The position numbers were made by a program, and so were the translations under genes. From assembly GCA_910592005.1 (NCBI GenBank), contig CAJVPP010002411.1, forward strand, positions 1-14,947: 14,947 nucleotides of DNA, in the 5' to 3' direction. This DNA is from Funneliformis mosseae (lineage: Eukaryota; Glomeromycota; Glomeromycetes; Glomerales; Glomeraceae). The notes beneath the pieces were generated by a model that was not told the DNA's origin, searched no databases, and saw nothing but the letters and a program-made list of their open reading frames with translations. Every line of letters starts with the position of its first letter. Positions within the stretch are counted from its first letter, which is position 1. Shown one piece after another: positions 1-8,450 of this stretch.

Positions 1-453
1 CTAGTTCTGAATACTAACTTAAGACACTAGTGCCATATTTATTTCTTATAAATTCATTATCACATATGATGACATATAGTATCTCTGGTTCTGAAATTTC
101 CAAAGCGCTCTGATCGTTAACACTGTTAACGGAGTTCTCAATTTAGTGTTCCAATTTGTGATCATTTATAAAATGAATGTATTTATTAAATATTTTACAA
201 GGGTTACCAACCCGGCAACTAAGCTCAGTACACCCATAGCATACCCCATATTTCGGCATTCTGGCCGACACTATTCTATATTTTTTTCCTTTTTTTTACA
301 CTACTTTGGCACTTAGAAAGGCAACTAAATAGGCGCAAAGGGTAAACACTCCAACATAGAATCTAGCACCTAATCAAGCGTAGGAGGTCAGTATCATCAA
401 TATATAACTTAAATTACAAATGGAGTAAAAACAGGAAGAAAAGAGAGGTAGTT
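1..453. other. Gene-free stretch with short hairpins; possible LINE 3' region
   Basis: No reading frame worth calling is visible. Three short perfect hairpins are seen: CGTTAAC/GTTAACG at 115-131 with a 3-base loop, GGGTT/AACCC at 201-213, and TCGGC/GCCGA at 253-268. Read on the minus strand, the stretch has an AATAAA signal (complement of 182-187) downstream of the LINE remnant at 864-2140. It could therefore be the separated 3' untranslated end of that element, now split from it by the minisatellite. That last point is inference only. Confidence 0.35.
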
Positions 454-803
454 AGATTAAAGTGTAGGTGGTATTTAGATTATAATATGGTAACAAAATC
501 ATATATATGAAAAAAATACAAACACTAAAAAAGGTATAAATATATAACTAGAATGCGAACAGAGGTAACATCAAAATAAAAAGGGTAGATTAAAGAGTGG
601 TAATCAGGTTATGTATTCAGATTAAAGCGTGGTGATCAGGCTATAGTAATTAGATTATAGTATGTTATTTAGGTTATAGTGTGATATTTAGATTTTAGTG
701 TAATATTTAGATCATAATGTGGTATTTAGATTATAGTATGATATCTAGATTATAACGTGTTATTCAGACTATAACATGGTATTTAGATTATAGCGTAGTA
801 CTA
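454..803. repeat. Minisatellite, 19-bp unit, with longer degenerate units upstream
   Basis: Eight head-to-tail units of exactly 19 bp run from 652 to 803 (starts at 652, 671, 690, 709, 728, 747, 766 and 785). The approximate consensus is AGATTATAGTGTGGTATTT. Units differ from one another by a few bases, many of them transitions. Two longer units of 32 and 33 bp begin with the same AGATTAAAG(A/C)GTGGT start at 587 and 619, and a related unit starts at 454. The array runs up to the palindrome at 816-865, whose arms contain a related CGTGGTAT core in both orientations. Confidence 0.85.
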
Positions 804-815
804 TAACCTAGTCTA

Positions 816-865
816 AGTGGGATACCACGCTTTAATATAATTATATTAAAACGTGGTATCCCACT
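816..865. repeat. 50-bp palindrome, no spacer
   Basis: Two 25-base arms (816-840 and 841-865) are reverse complements with a single mismatch (position 830 against 851) and no loop. The outer 14 bases of each arm are moderately GC-rich and the centre is AT only. It lies directly between the 19-bp array and the truncated end of the LINE reading frame. It could be a fused pair of terminal inverted repeats or a MITE footprint. Confidence 0.9.
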
Positions 866-2140
866 AGTGTTGATATTTAGTATTTCTTTTGAGAAGGTAA
901 TAATTAAAGAAATGTTTAGTATTAGTGAAATTTTTTAAAAATGAGCATAAGGGATGATGTATAGGCATATTATTAAATATGGATATATAATTAATGAAGG
1001 GAATATGGTCTAATGATAAATTCAAAGGAGGAGAAAGGAGGAATGATTTTGCCAATTGGTCAGCCTTGTTATTATGTGGATCATTGAAATGAGCAGTTAT
1101 TTTAAAAAGGAAAATAATGATTTGTCATTCTTCAATAATTTTAAAAATAATTAATCAAAAAATATAAAAAGGAATTTTGAATAGAAGTGAAAAGTATCTA
1201 ATTGCATTTGTTCTTCTTATGTAATTATATGTATAAATGAGGGCTAAGCTATCTGTGTGTATAGAAATTGAGGAAGATGAAGGATTAATTATAAGAACTA
1301 AAAGAAGAGCAAATACTTCAGTATTGATCGAATTAGCCTAATAGTGAGAACAGCTGTTGAGAATTCTATATCTAAATTTTCATATACTAAACAAAATACT
1401 AAACTTAAATATAATGTGGGCAATAAAGAAACAAATTGGTGGGATCCTTCTGTATAAAATGTAAGTAATCTTTCATTTTGTAAAACTCAGTAAAATTTCA
1501 GTAAGAATGATCTGACTCTATTAGTTAAAATTAGATTGGGAATGCTAACAAATGGTGAAGTATTAACAATGAAATCATTTGAAATAATGGCAGGAGGGTG
1601 AATTATCAAATAGTGTTGTTTTTCTTGATCCATAATAGATCAGATATTTCGTTTGAGTAGATATAGTTTTTTGTCATTAACAGAAGTGAAATATGTAACG
1701 TCTATAATTTAAGAGAGATCATCTTCAATAATGTTATTATAAGACCAAGCAGTGACTGCTATATTAAAATTTAAAATAAGCTTTAATAAATTAAAAGAAC
1801 ACCTTGAACAAGGATTGAATAGGTTCTGTTTTTTCGATACTGATCTAGGATTATGGTTGAGAACTGTATTGTTAACATAGTATTAAATAGTGATTTTGTT
1901 AAAAACAAAATGTAATTTTATAGCTCTTCCAATAATTCCTTGACTAGAATATGGCAGATTATAATAATTATGATCTGGTGATATCTATAGGGCTATTTAT
2001 GGAGACTTTTTCTTATTATCTGTAATAGAAGTAGTAATGTAGCCTTGGAGAGTAAAATCATCAAGACAAAATTTAGGTTTTAGACAGTTTGAGTATACAG
2101 GATTCAGGAGAACACATTTTTGAGATGGAATTCGTTTTAA
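864..2140 (-). mobile_element. Decayed LINE-type retroelement, 3' part of the ORF with RNase H domain
   Basis: On the minus strand a mostly single reading frame can be followed from about 2130 down to 1340. It has scattered stops and a CxxC motif (NPCSRC) in the connector before RNase H. An RNase H type I domain follows. Motif I reads FYTEGS near 1444-1458, where families normally have TDGS. The catalytic Glu region reads TEVFALLL (near 1305-1330) after a frame shift. The second Asp lies in HTDSLAL (near 1245-1265). The last motif reads AHFNDPHNNKADQLAK (near 1050-1100). The last open piece is 864-1055. The reverse transcriptase domain proper is missing and the C terminus is cut at the palindrome. 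The domain order and the HxxDPxNxxAD motif are those of fungal LINE RNase H. The element is inactive. Confidence 0.75.
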
Positions 2141-2145
2141 AAATT

Positions 2146-2489
2146 CCGTCCTAGTTGTCTTGGTTATTATGAAAACTAGGATGAGAATTAGGACGGATTC
2201 TGATATAGGAAAAAAGCTTTTTTCTTTAATCTAACTTGTTCTTATATAGTACGTCTTAGTTGTCATAGTTGTTCTAGTAAAAAGTAAAGTTTTAGGAAAA
2301 ACTGATTTTTTTCTATGTTATGCATAAACTTATCATGTGCTGTCCTATATGTAAAAAAAAAATAAAAAAGTCTGGAAACTTGCGTTTTTCTAGGACAACT
2401 ATGACAACTAGGACGGCTATTCAAATTTCCTTTGGTTTAGTTCAACAATGTCATTTAGCTATAATTTTCCGTCCTAGTTTCCGTCCTAG
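2146..2489. repeat. CCGTCCTAG inverted-repeat cluster, MITE-like
   Basis: The 14-mer CCGTCCTAGTTGTC at 2146-2159 has an exact reverse complement at 2403-2416. A longer imperfect inverted pair lies inside: 2250-2283 against the complement of about 2384-2416, differing mainly by transitions. Further copies of the core are TTAGGACGG at 2188-2196 (opposite orientation) and CCGTCCTAG at 2469-2477 and 2481-2489. This looks like one or two nested short terminal-inverted-repeat elements. A short reading frame across 2320-2502 is a by-product of the repeat. Confidence 0.7.
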
Positions 2490-2595
2490 CTCGTCTCAGT
2501 AAACTTAGACAGATTTTTCTAATAACACAATCCCAAAGGGGTCCACTAATGCTAAGTTGTATTATTTTGTTTACCTCTAAATTACCTATCAATAA

Positions 2596-2850
2596 CTACG
2601 CTGAAGCCATTTTAACCAGCTTTTTTCGATGATAATGTTCCTTTGATCTATGTTTTTTTGCATGCGTATCGCAATAGTCATATCCAGATCTTGTCAGCTC
2701 ATCGCATTCTTTACAAGGAACTTGCCTAGAATTCCGATGGACTTTACATCCCTTTGGATTATAGCATCTCCAATTGCACGCTTTTTCAGTCCTAAAAATA
2801 TATGGATAATTATAAAAATGCCAGGATGTCACCTTTTTTTCGCCTCCCAT
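2596..2850 (-). CDS. Small Cys/His-rich protein, probable two-site zinc binder (84 aa)
   Basis: I do not recognise a named family. The 84-residue product has eight regularly placed potential zinc ligands: C25-x3-C29-x5-C35-x2-H38, then C46-x2-C49-x10-C60-x2-H63. Each half ends in CxxH, which argues for a real protein over a chance frame. The C-terminal third (65-80) is Lys/His/Arg-rich, which would suit nucleic-acid binding or a nuclear signal. The start is the ATG complementary to 2848-2850. It is transcribed divergently from the primase-helicase gene, with only about 115 bases between them, and it is the only sizeable uninterrupted gene in the 2.6-11.9 kb block. It may be a small regulator or DNA-binding accessory of the element, or an unrelated host gene. 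The frame on the opposite strand (2650-2895) lacks any such pattern. Confidence 0.6.
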   Translation of the reverse strand: MGGEKKVTSWHFYNYPYIFRTEKACNWRCYNPKGCKVHRNSRQVPCKECDELTRSGYDYCDTHAKKHRSKEHYHRKKLVKMASA

Positions 2851-2966
2851 TTGTATATATCTATTAATAATGTTGGGGAATTAATTTCATTTTAAACTTT
2901 TTTCTTGCGAATAATATACCTCGAGTTTTGGTATAACTATAAATCTTTTAGAAAAAAATAACCTAA
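2851..2966. promoter_or_regulatory. Divergent intergenic region between zinc protein and primase gene
   Basis: This short AT-rich spacer must serve both divergent genes. On the plus strand it carries a T-tract (2898-2903) followed by TTGCGAATAATATA. A similar T-tract then CG then AATATA arrangement precedes the recombinase gene (6387-6402). TATA-like stretches occur on both strands. No start codon for the primase frame is left: the frame is closed by TAA at 2964-2966 and opens directly into coding-like sequence. Confidence 0.4.
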
Positions 2967-4454
2967 TCCAAGCTTTCAGAGTCCCTCGACGCACCCTCTG
3001 TCTCGTGTGGGTTTAAAGTCTCTGACATAGGAGAGTACCAATATAAAATTCGTGATGATAGTGTTAGATCAAGAAATTTCCTTAACGCAGACAATGAGAA
3101 CGGAATAGAAGCCATACTTTCAGAACGTAAAAGGCATTCCTTACATGAATTTATTGATGGCGATGAGCCACTTCGCCCTATCATAGATTTTGACTTGCCA
3201 ATAGAAACGCTAAATGCTATTACTCCTAAAGTTATGCGTAAAGAGGCCTATGTATTTATTCAGAATGCCTTTAAAGATGTTTGTTTAGAAATAAATCCGA
3301 AGTGGGATAAAAAAAGTATAACCGTCGCTAGTAGTAGTAATGAAAGTAAAATCTCTCTCCACATCTCCACTACTGGCATGAGGCTTGCGAACATTGCTCA
3401 TGTTGCAGTATTCACTGAACTCGTCCGCAAGAAACTCCCAGCAGGACTACAGGGGAAAAGCATTATTGATAAGATTGCAAATAAAAGATCTTTCTCCTTG
3501 CAGATGCTTGGATCACCCAAGTATAAGAAAGAAACGAAAGAACATGTTCGTGTAAAAAAAGCTGTTCATCCAAAAGATGGGACTATCTTCAATTTCATGG
3601 TTCGTCCGCCCAATGATGAATCAGAAGTCATAGAAAGCCCTTTATTAAATGTTATAAAGCCAGAAACTGTAAGATGTACCACTGTATGTAATGATACCAC
3701 TGAAGCTGAATTCAAATTAGTAGAAGGATTACTTCAAGAAGCTAACATCGAAGGGTATAGTCTCTCATACCCATCTGAAAACTTTCCTGATAAATTTCCA
3801 TTATCATGCATCTCTCTATCGCACTGCCCAATATATGACCGAGAACATGATAGTGATAATGCCTATATAATACGAAATAAAAAATCCTATAGCTTTTTCT
3901 GCTACCGAGCAAACTAAGATAGGCAACCCAGGTCTGGAAAGCCTTCAAAAAAACTTACTATCAGTGAATCATGTTTGGATAAAGAAAGGAAACTCCCTGC
4001 TCCAGTAAAATTAGAACAATCCAGAATTTCAAATCTGAATGACCATTTCGTATGGTGAAATTTATTACGTATGTGTACTTCAGGTAAAAAATTCTCTCGT
4101 GTTGAAGTTTATGAAGCTATTCAAGTAACAGTTGTCTGTATACAAGGAACTACAAAATTGTGGCTTCTTAAGCATAAGGATGCAGAGAATGGGCTTTACT
4201 TTGATATGGGAACTAAACTAGATCTTACCAATTTCAAAATTAATATAATCGAATATGGTGGAGAATCGATAAAGTTAAAATCATTGATAGATTAAGCAGT
4301 TACTAAAGGTCTAATCGTTTACGAAGATTATAATTTCCTTCCATATCCAATAAACGCTTCCCAGCCAAACACAGATTTCTTTAACCTTTTTCTAGGATTT
4401 TTGGCTAAGCCAGCGGTGGAAATTAATAAAGAAATTATGGATCCAATTCTCTGA
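2967..4454 (+). pseudogene. Primase-helicase gene, part 1: AEP primase domain (PrimPol/herpes-UL52 type), broken
   Basis: This is the N-terminal part of one gene that continues to 6040. The product would make primers for element replication. In a single frame from 2967, motif I reads IIDFDLP with the DxD pair at codons 3186 and 3192. Motif II is SLH (SxH, codons 3354-3360). A PrimPol-like motif III stretch, DKIANKRSFSLQMLGSPK, starts at codon 3468; the expected Arg is Gln (CAG at 3501). A zinc-knuckle-like region CPIY...H...C follows near 3825-3905, with Tyr where a second Cys is expected. No initiating ATG remains. Stops interrupt the frame at 3915 (TAA), 4056 (TGA), 4293 (TAA) and 4452 (TGA), yet the frame itself is unshifted, and the conserved-looking linker 4071-4450 stays readable. 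Four stops make it non-functional. The AEP assignment is firm on motifs; the subfamily is inferred. Confidence 0.8.
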
Positions 4455-5336
4455 CATGTAAAGAATATAATTTGCAATGAAAATAAAAAACTCGATGATT
4501 ATATCTGGAACTGGTGGGCATATTTAGTGCAAAAGCCAGAAAAAAAGCCCTGATCAATCTTAATGCTAAAATCGATATTACAACAATGTGGAAAAAATAT
4601 TATTACTGACTTTATTGGTGACAAAGTCCTAGGGGAACATCTCCATTATGCTACATCAGATTTGGAAAAAATTCTTGAACGTTTTAATAGTGCTATCCAA
4701 GCTCGAAAGCTTATTGTTATGAATGAAACTGGAATGTCTAGTACGGAATGGCATAAATTTAACGGGCATCTCAAATCCCTTATAACGGAAGGAATGGTGT
4801 CTATAGAGCGTAAGGGTATTGAAACAAAGCAAATTAGAGATTTCACTGGGTTTATGATTACAAGCAATCAGGACGCTCCACTCAAAATAGATATAGGAGA
4901 TTTTCGTGTAGTCTGTTTTGATGTTTCCTCACGTTGTAGAGGCAATACAAAGTATTTTAAGCAACTAGGAAAGGTTCTTGACCACCCCGACGCACCAGGA
5001 GTTGTCATGAGATATCTTCTTAGTCGTGACCTTTCAGATTTTAAACCACAAGAAATTCTCACAACTAAAATGAAAGTAGATATAATGCGTGACCAGCTTC
5101 CTAATCCTATTCGATTTTTAATTGATTATATTACATCTTGGGTTGAGGATAAAGTAGCCAGCCCAAGTCATACATCATTGTATCAGAATTATCTTGAATA
5201 GTGTGAAGAAAATGGTGAAAAGATATTTCCTAACAACATTTCTGGTAAGAAATTATTAGAGAAAATATTATTGAATGCAAGAGAGCAAGTAGTAGAAAAA
5301 GAGAATAGCAATATATTCTTGACCGCCTTAAAATCA
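4455..5336 (+). pseudogene. Primase-helicase gene, part 2: superfamily 3 (D5-like) helicase domain, broken
   Basis: This continues the same frame as the primase domain. SF3 helicases form hexamers that unwind DNA for viral and plasmid replication. The Walker A equivalent reads LQQCGKN (Lys codon 4593). Walker B reads KLIVMNET (Glu codon 4725). Motif C is FMITSNQ (Asn codon 4866), followed by an arginine-finger-like GDFR. The order and spacing fit poxvirus-D5-type primase-helicases. TGA at 4551 lies just before the Walker A stretch and TAG at 5199 follows NYLE. The longest intact piece is 4563-5201 (212 aa). After 5201 the frame continues to about 5316, where reading passes to another frame. 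The fusion to an AEP domain is typical of NCLDV, virophage-like and plasmid replication proteins. No intron is seen. Confidence 0.8.
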
Positions 5337-6040
5337 TAGCTAAGCTCTGTGAATCAGGCCTAGGTGATATCGAAGAATTTTCTGATATACCTCAACCTGA
5401 CTTACTCACAAACGAGACCACAGACATACCTATATTCAATGTATCAGAAACCATCTCCCAGAAAATAACTCCGCCTCAACCAGAAGAGAATCTCCCTCTA
5501 AGGGATAAGAAAGCAGATAAACAGGATGATTCGACTCAAGATTTTTTCGACTATATATCAGAGCAAGTCGAAGTCCCAATCGCCTCAACATCTAAGACTT
5601 CCAAAATGCCTGAGTCATTCATTAATAAACCCGAAGTTAGTAAGCTTCCCGAATCTATCAAACCTGTAAGTAAAATAATGAATACGTCTCCTAAAGAAGC
5701 TGATTCTTCCAAGCCTAGTAGCAATGAACTATCATCTGCCATACTTCTGACCAGAGCTCAGCGAGAAGAGTGTCTCAGAAAATGGGCTATCGATCATGGT
5801 GAAGATCCAGATATCTTCGTGACTATCACAGAAAAGGACAGGCTCGATTCATTCACATTTTGTGATAGAATGAAAATGGATTCACAGATGTGTGATTGGG
5901 CCATAGAGATGGAGGATGATCCCAAAGAACATATGGATATGACAGTGCGTGAAAGATTAATAGAGGAAGAAATTATCCGTCATTCTCTTAAGGAAGATGG
6001 GATCATATCCTCCTGGCTTGATACCGATGAAGAATGGTAA
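5316..6040 (+). pseudogene. Primase-helicase gene, part 3: acidic C-terminal tail with internal duplication
   Basis: The frame 5318-6040 is open and follows the helicase after an apparent one-step frame shift near 5310-5318, where the two frames overlap. The first part (to about 5750) is Pro/Ser/Asp/Glu-rich and probably disordered. The last 90 residues contain two copies of a block with the pattern C..WAI(D/E)...DP...(T/V)..(E/R).RL, starting near 5771 and 5891, exactly 120 bases apart. The frame ends with TAA at 6038-6040. I know no named domain for this tail. It could instead be a separate small gene starting at the ATG at 5606, but it joins the helicase with no intergenic signal, so a tail is more likely. 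Confidence 0.6.
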
Positions 6041-6451
6041 AAAAATATAAGCATACTCCAGAAAAATGGTATGCTTTGGTAAAGAGCGAATAAGAAGCCA
6101 GTTTAGCCAAAAGCGCTGTGCATAAGAAAGGTGTTTGGGTAAGAGGGTCTTTATGTTCTTTACTCATAGGCGATATAAAATTCTAAATTATTATAATTCC
6201 ATGACTATGTATTTTTTTTCGCATATCCTATCTACCTATGCATAGCGCCTTTCGGCCAATTTTCAAAATATATATATAAAAGATATCCTAGTCAGAGCTC
6301 GTGGCCTTCGCAATAAGTTATAATAATCTTTTTGTCTATTAATCATGGTGTAGTGAATTGTCAGGAGAATTATTTTCGAATTGAACTTTTTTGTACGTAA
6401 TATAAAGTTAGTACATTTTAATATCCTTGACTATAGTGTCATAAAAATAAT
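6041..6451. promoter_or_regulatory. Intergenic region with hairpin, 25-bp imperfect inverted repeat and T-tract leaders
   Basis: Directly after the primase-helicase stop lies a perfect 8-bp stem, AAGCATAC (6049-6056) with GTATGCTT (6069-6076), which could shape the 3' end of the transcript. An imperfect inverted repeat follows (6102-6126 against 6236-6260); its core GCGCT(G/A)TGCATA matches at 11 of 12 positions. A T8 tract followed by CG lies between the arms at 6212-6221. A second T-tract, followed by GTACGTAATATAAAG (6387-6407), lies 45-65 bases ahead of the recombinase ATG and is its likely promoter region. No gene is visible. Confidence 0.5.
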
Positions 6452-7555
6452 ATGGCAAAAGTAGCTACAGATTTCATGGAATGCCATAAATGAACCTCCG
6501 AAACTCCATCATCTGAACTAGCCAAATACACAGAGGAAATTAACAAAAGTTTGAAGGATAATCGCAAGGTAAGATTCAATACCAAAATGCGTTTTTGACA
6601 ATTAGGGCTTACTAAGGAACAAGTAGAAGTTCTCATTCCTATTCAACCTACTGGAAAGCGTGAAGAAGGCAGGGATACTATTGATAAAATTGCTCAAGAA
6701 ATTGTGAACAACGACTTTCCACCCGAGAAAATAAAAGAAATTTCAAATGATCTGGCCAGTTCTGCACCTAATCTAGTCGCAGGAAGTTCTCGGCTCACTT
6801 TATTGCGAAAAAAGTTACGCGATCGTAGAGCTGATCATTCTAAAAAAGAAGCGACCAAAATTCCACACATTACTACAGAATCGAATAAAATTTAAGCACA
6901 CCGGCATATATTTGATGAAGATGAGGGCTTTGAATGCCCTGAACACTACTACTTAGAAAAGGTTCAGGAAAGACTTGACAAATGCGATATTTTCTCGTCT
7001 CCTTCTAAGAAAAATCTGGTTGATATAATGATAATGTTGTCTATGCGACCGGCAGATGTTGCTGGTCTTTCTATTGAGAGATATGATACATCAGACAAGA
7101 TGTGGTATAAGTCCAATTATAGTTGGTATTGTACTGGTTACTTCAAAATTAAGGGTGAAACAGGATCAGGAGAACCCCGACCTTTTCTCTCAATGGAAAA
7201 AGATCCAATACGAGCAAAAGAGTTGCTCACCTGGATTCAGAATGCAATACCGGAAAAATTCACCTTCTTACAAAAAAATTGTAGTGGTATAGTTAACGTA
7301 AATCCAATTAATACCACTATAGCTGAGCACAGAATTACTTCACGTAAATTAAGAGTAATAGGTGCGGACCATGCTAGCAGGATCCATGGGGGTAGAAATG
7401 ATTCTTATCGTCAATATTTGCGGAAATTGGCTTGCAGATAAGTAGTAGGTAGAGTTGTATCAGTAGAACACTACAGCATAATGAACGATCTACCTTCTTG
7501 CAATTATTCGAAGGGGTCAGGGAATCAGGCAAAAATAAAAGAAAAAATGGATTAA
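6452..7555 (+). pseudogene. Tyrosine recombinase-like integrase, broken by four stops
   Basis: A single frame of 368 codons runs from the ATG at 6452 to TAA at 7553-7555 without any shift. It is closed internally by TGA at 6491 and 6596 and TAA at 6893 and 7439. The C-terminal half has the order of a tyrosine recombinase catalytic domain. The first Arg lies in MLSMRPADV (residue about 199). An H-x-x-R box lies in HASRIHGG (His about 307, Arg about 310). The presumed nucleophile Tyr lies in VEHYSIMND (residue about 341). The basic N-terminal half (KKLRDRR near 6809) may bind DNA. Such enzymes cut and rejoin DNA through a 3'-phosphotyrosyl link and would integrate or excise the element. Sitting about 410 bases after the primase-helicase on the same strand, it completes a replication-plus-integration pair. 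The class is inferred from motif order; overall identity to known Cryptons or other YR families was not tested. Confidence 0.65.
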
Positions 7556-7670
7556 TCTTACCGATGTAGTGATTATGTTCTGAACATGTCTGGTTGATCA
7601 AGTAAAGCCATTCAAGCTCTTTGATGAAAACTAATCACATATAAGAGTTAGACATCATTTATTAAATTTA

Positions 7671-7718
7671 TTTTTTTTTCGCTCGTTTAAGATCTAGTAT
7701 ATAGAATATATCACGAAA
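7671..7718 (+). promoter_or_regulatory. T-tract leader of the protease gene
   Basis: A run of nine T (7671-7679) followed by CG, then TTTAAGAT and an AT box TATATAGAATATAT, ends just before the ATG at 7719. The arrangement closely resembles 8451-8498 upstream of the next gene, so it is probably a shared promoter or leader type. Confidence 0.45.
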
Positions 7719-8425
7719 ATGGTAACCGATCAAAAGCATTCATCTGAGTCTTCCGAAGATTCTGATTCAGTTGAGATAATTGAGGTAAGAGGGGCTGTTC
7801 TCATAAGCAATGAAGAAAGGTGCGACCAAGAAAGGTTAAGCGAGTGGTAGTTTGAAATGGCTAAGTCAGAAGGATTCGAAATATCAGGTGTTGAATAGAG
7901 GTTTAATTTTATATTTGAATATTATATATGCCATAATAAAATGGTATTCGTGAATTGTATAGTCGAAGAAAAAATCACTATTGAGGCATTAATTGATACG
8001 TCTACTGATGTAAATTATATTAGCCAAAAACATATTGATGAATTAGGAATTACATATCATAGTGAAAGCAATAGAATTGTAATTCCAGATATATCTTATT
8101 TCACATTAGGAAAGGTCAATCTGCATATTAGTTTTGAAGATGGCGAGAAACATAAAAATAAAAGCACACCCGTTGAATTCATAGTTTCTGGACCAGATTG
8201 GCCTGATTATTTTCCTGATTTAATTTTAGGAGGATCTTGATTTCAAGAAAATGGTGTAACTTTGGATATATGCAATTCAAAACTATTATTAGACGATAAT
8301 TTTGCGATCCCGATCCTGGTCGAACCCTTCCATTCGAAGAAGTAAATTACATTTCGACATTATCTGATAGTCAGATCTGAGCTATAACTGATTTTCCCAA
8401 CCCAATCAATAGTCCGGAGCAGTGA
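7719..8425 (+). pseudogene. Retropepsin-like aspartic protease, broken
   Basis: The ATG at 7719 opens an acidic N terminus (HSSESSEDSDS). TAG at 7848 and a second TAG near 7896 interrupt the same frame, which then continues as the open piece 7941-8240. That piece carries the active-site region IEALIDTSTDVNYIS, a typical single-lobe retropepsin site with DTS in place of the usual DTG. The C-terminal signature is LILGGS*FQENGVTLDI, corresponding to the ILG-x-x-W/F element of gag-type proteases; TGA at 8238 falls where an aromatic residue is usual. A frame shift between about 8290 and 8330 leads to a final segment ending SPEQ at TGA 8423-8425, with another stop at 8378. It would cleave proteins as a dimer. 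No reverse transcriptase follows, so this is a stand-alone protease, not part of a gag-pol. Confidence 0.65.
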
Positions 8426-8427
8426 TC
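8410..8427 (+). repeat. 18-bp 3'-end repeat, copy 1
   Basis: TAGTCCGGAGCAGTGATC overlaps the last codons (SPEQ) and TGA stop of the protease gene. It is identical to the copy at 9880-9897 at the end of the F-box/LRR gene and is in the same phase relative to the stop codon. Confidence 0.9.
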
Positions 8428-8450
8428 TACCAGCGAACTAGGCTCAGCTA

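Noticed and set aside
652..803. CRISPR array or telomeric repeat
   Set aside because: The 19-bp units abut with no spacers, and the unit is unlike TTAGGG. It is a plain tandem repeat.
2650..2895. Plus-strand reading frame of 81 codons
   Set aside because: It mirrors the minus-strand Cys/His protein and shows no pattern of its own.
2963..3184. Minus-strand frame of 73 codons over the primase start
   Set aside because: The plus-strand frame there carries the primase motif I and its lead-in, so the minus frame is a shadow.
3915..5201. Alternative genetic code with TGA, TAA and TAG read as amino acids
   Set aside because: All three stops occur inside the frames, and the frames also contain shifts and damaged key residues. 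The F-box and LINE copies are broken in the same way, and other frames end normally. Decay explains it better.
7056..7292. 78-codon frame within the recombinase
   Set aside because: It is a shadow of the catalytic-domain frame, which holds the conserved Arg and His boxes.
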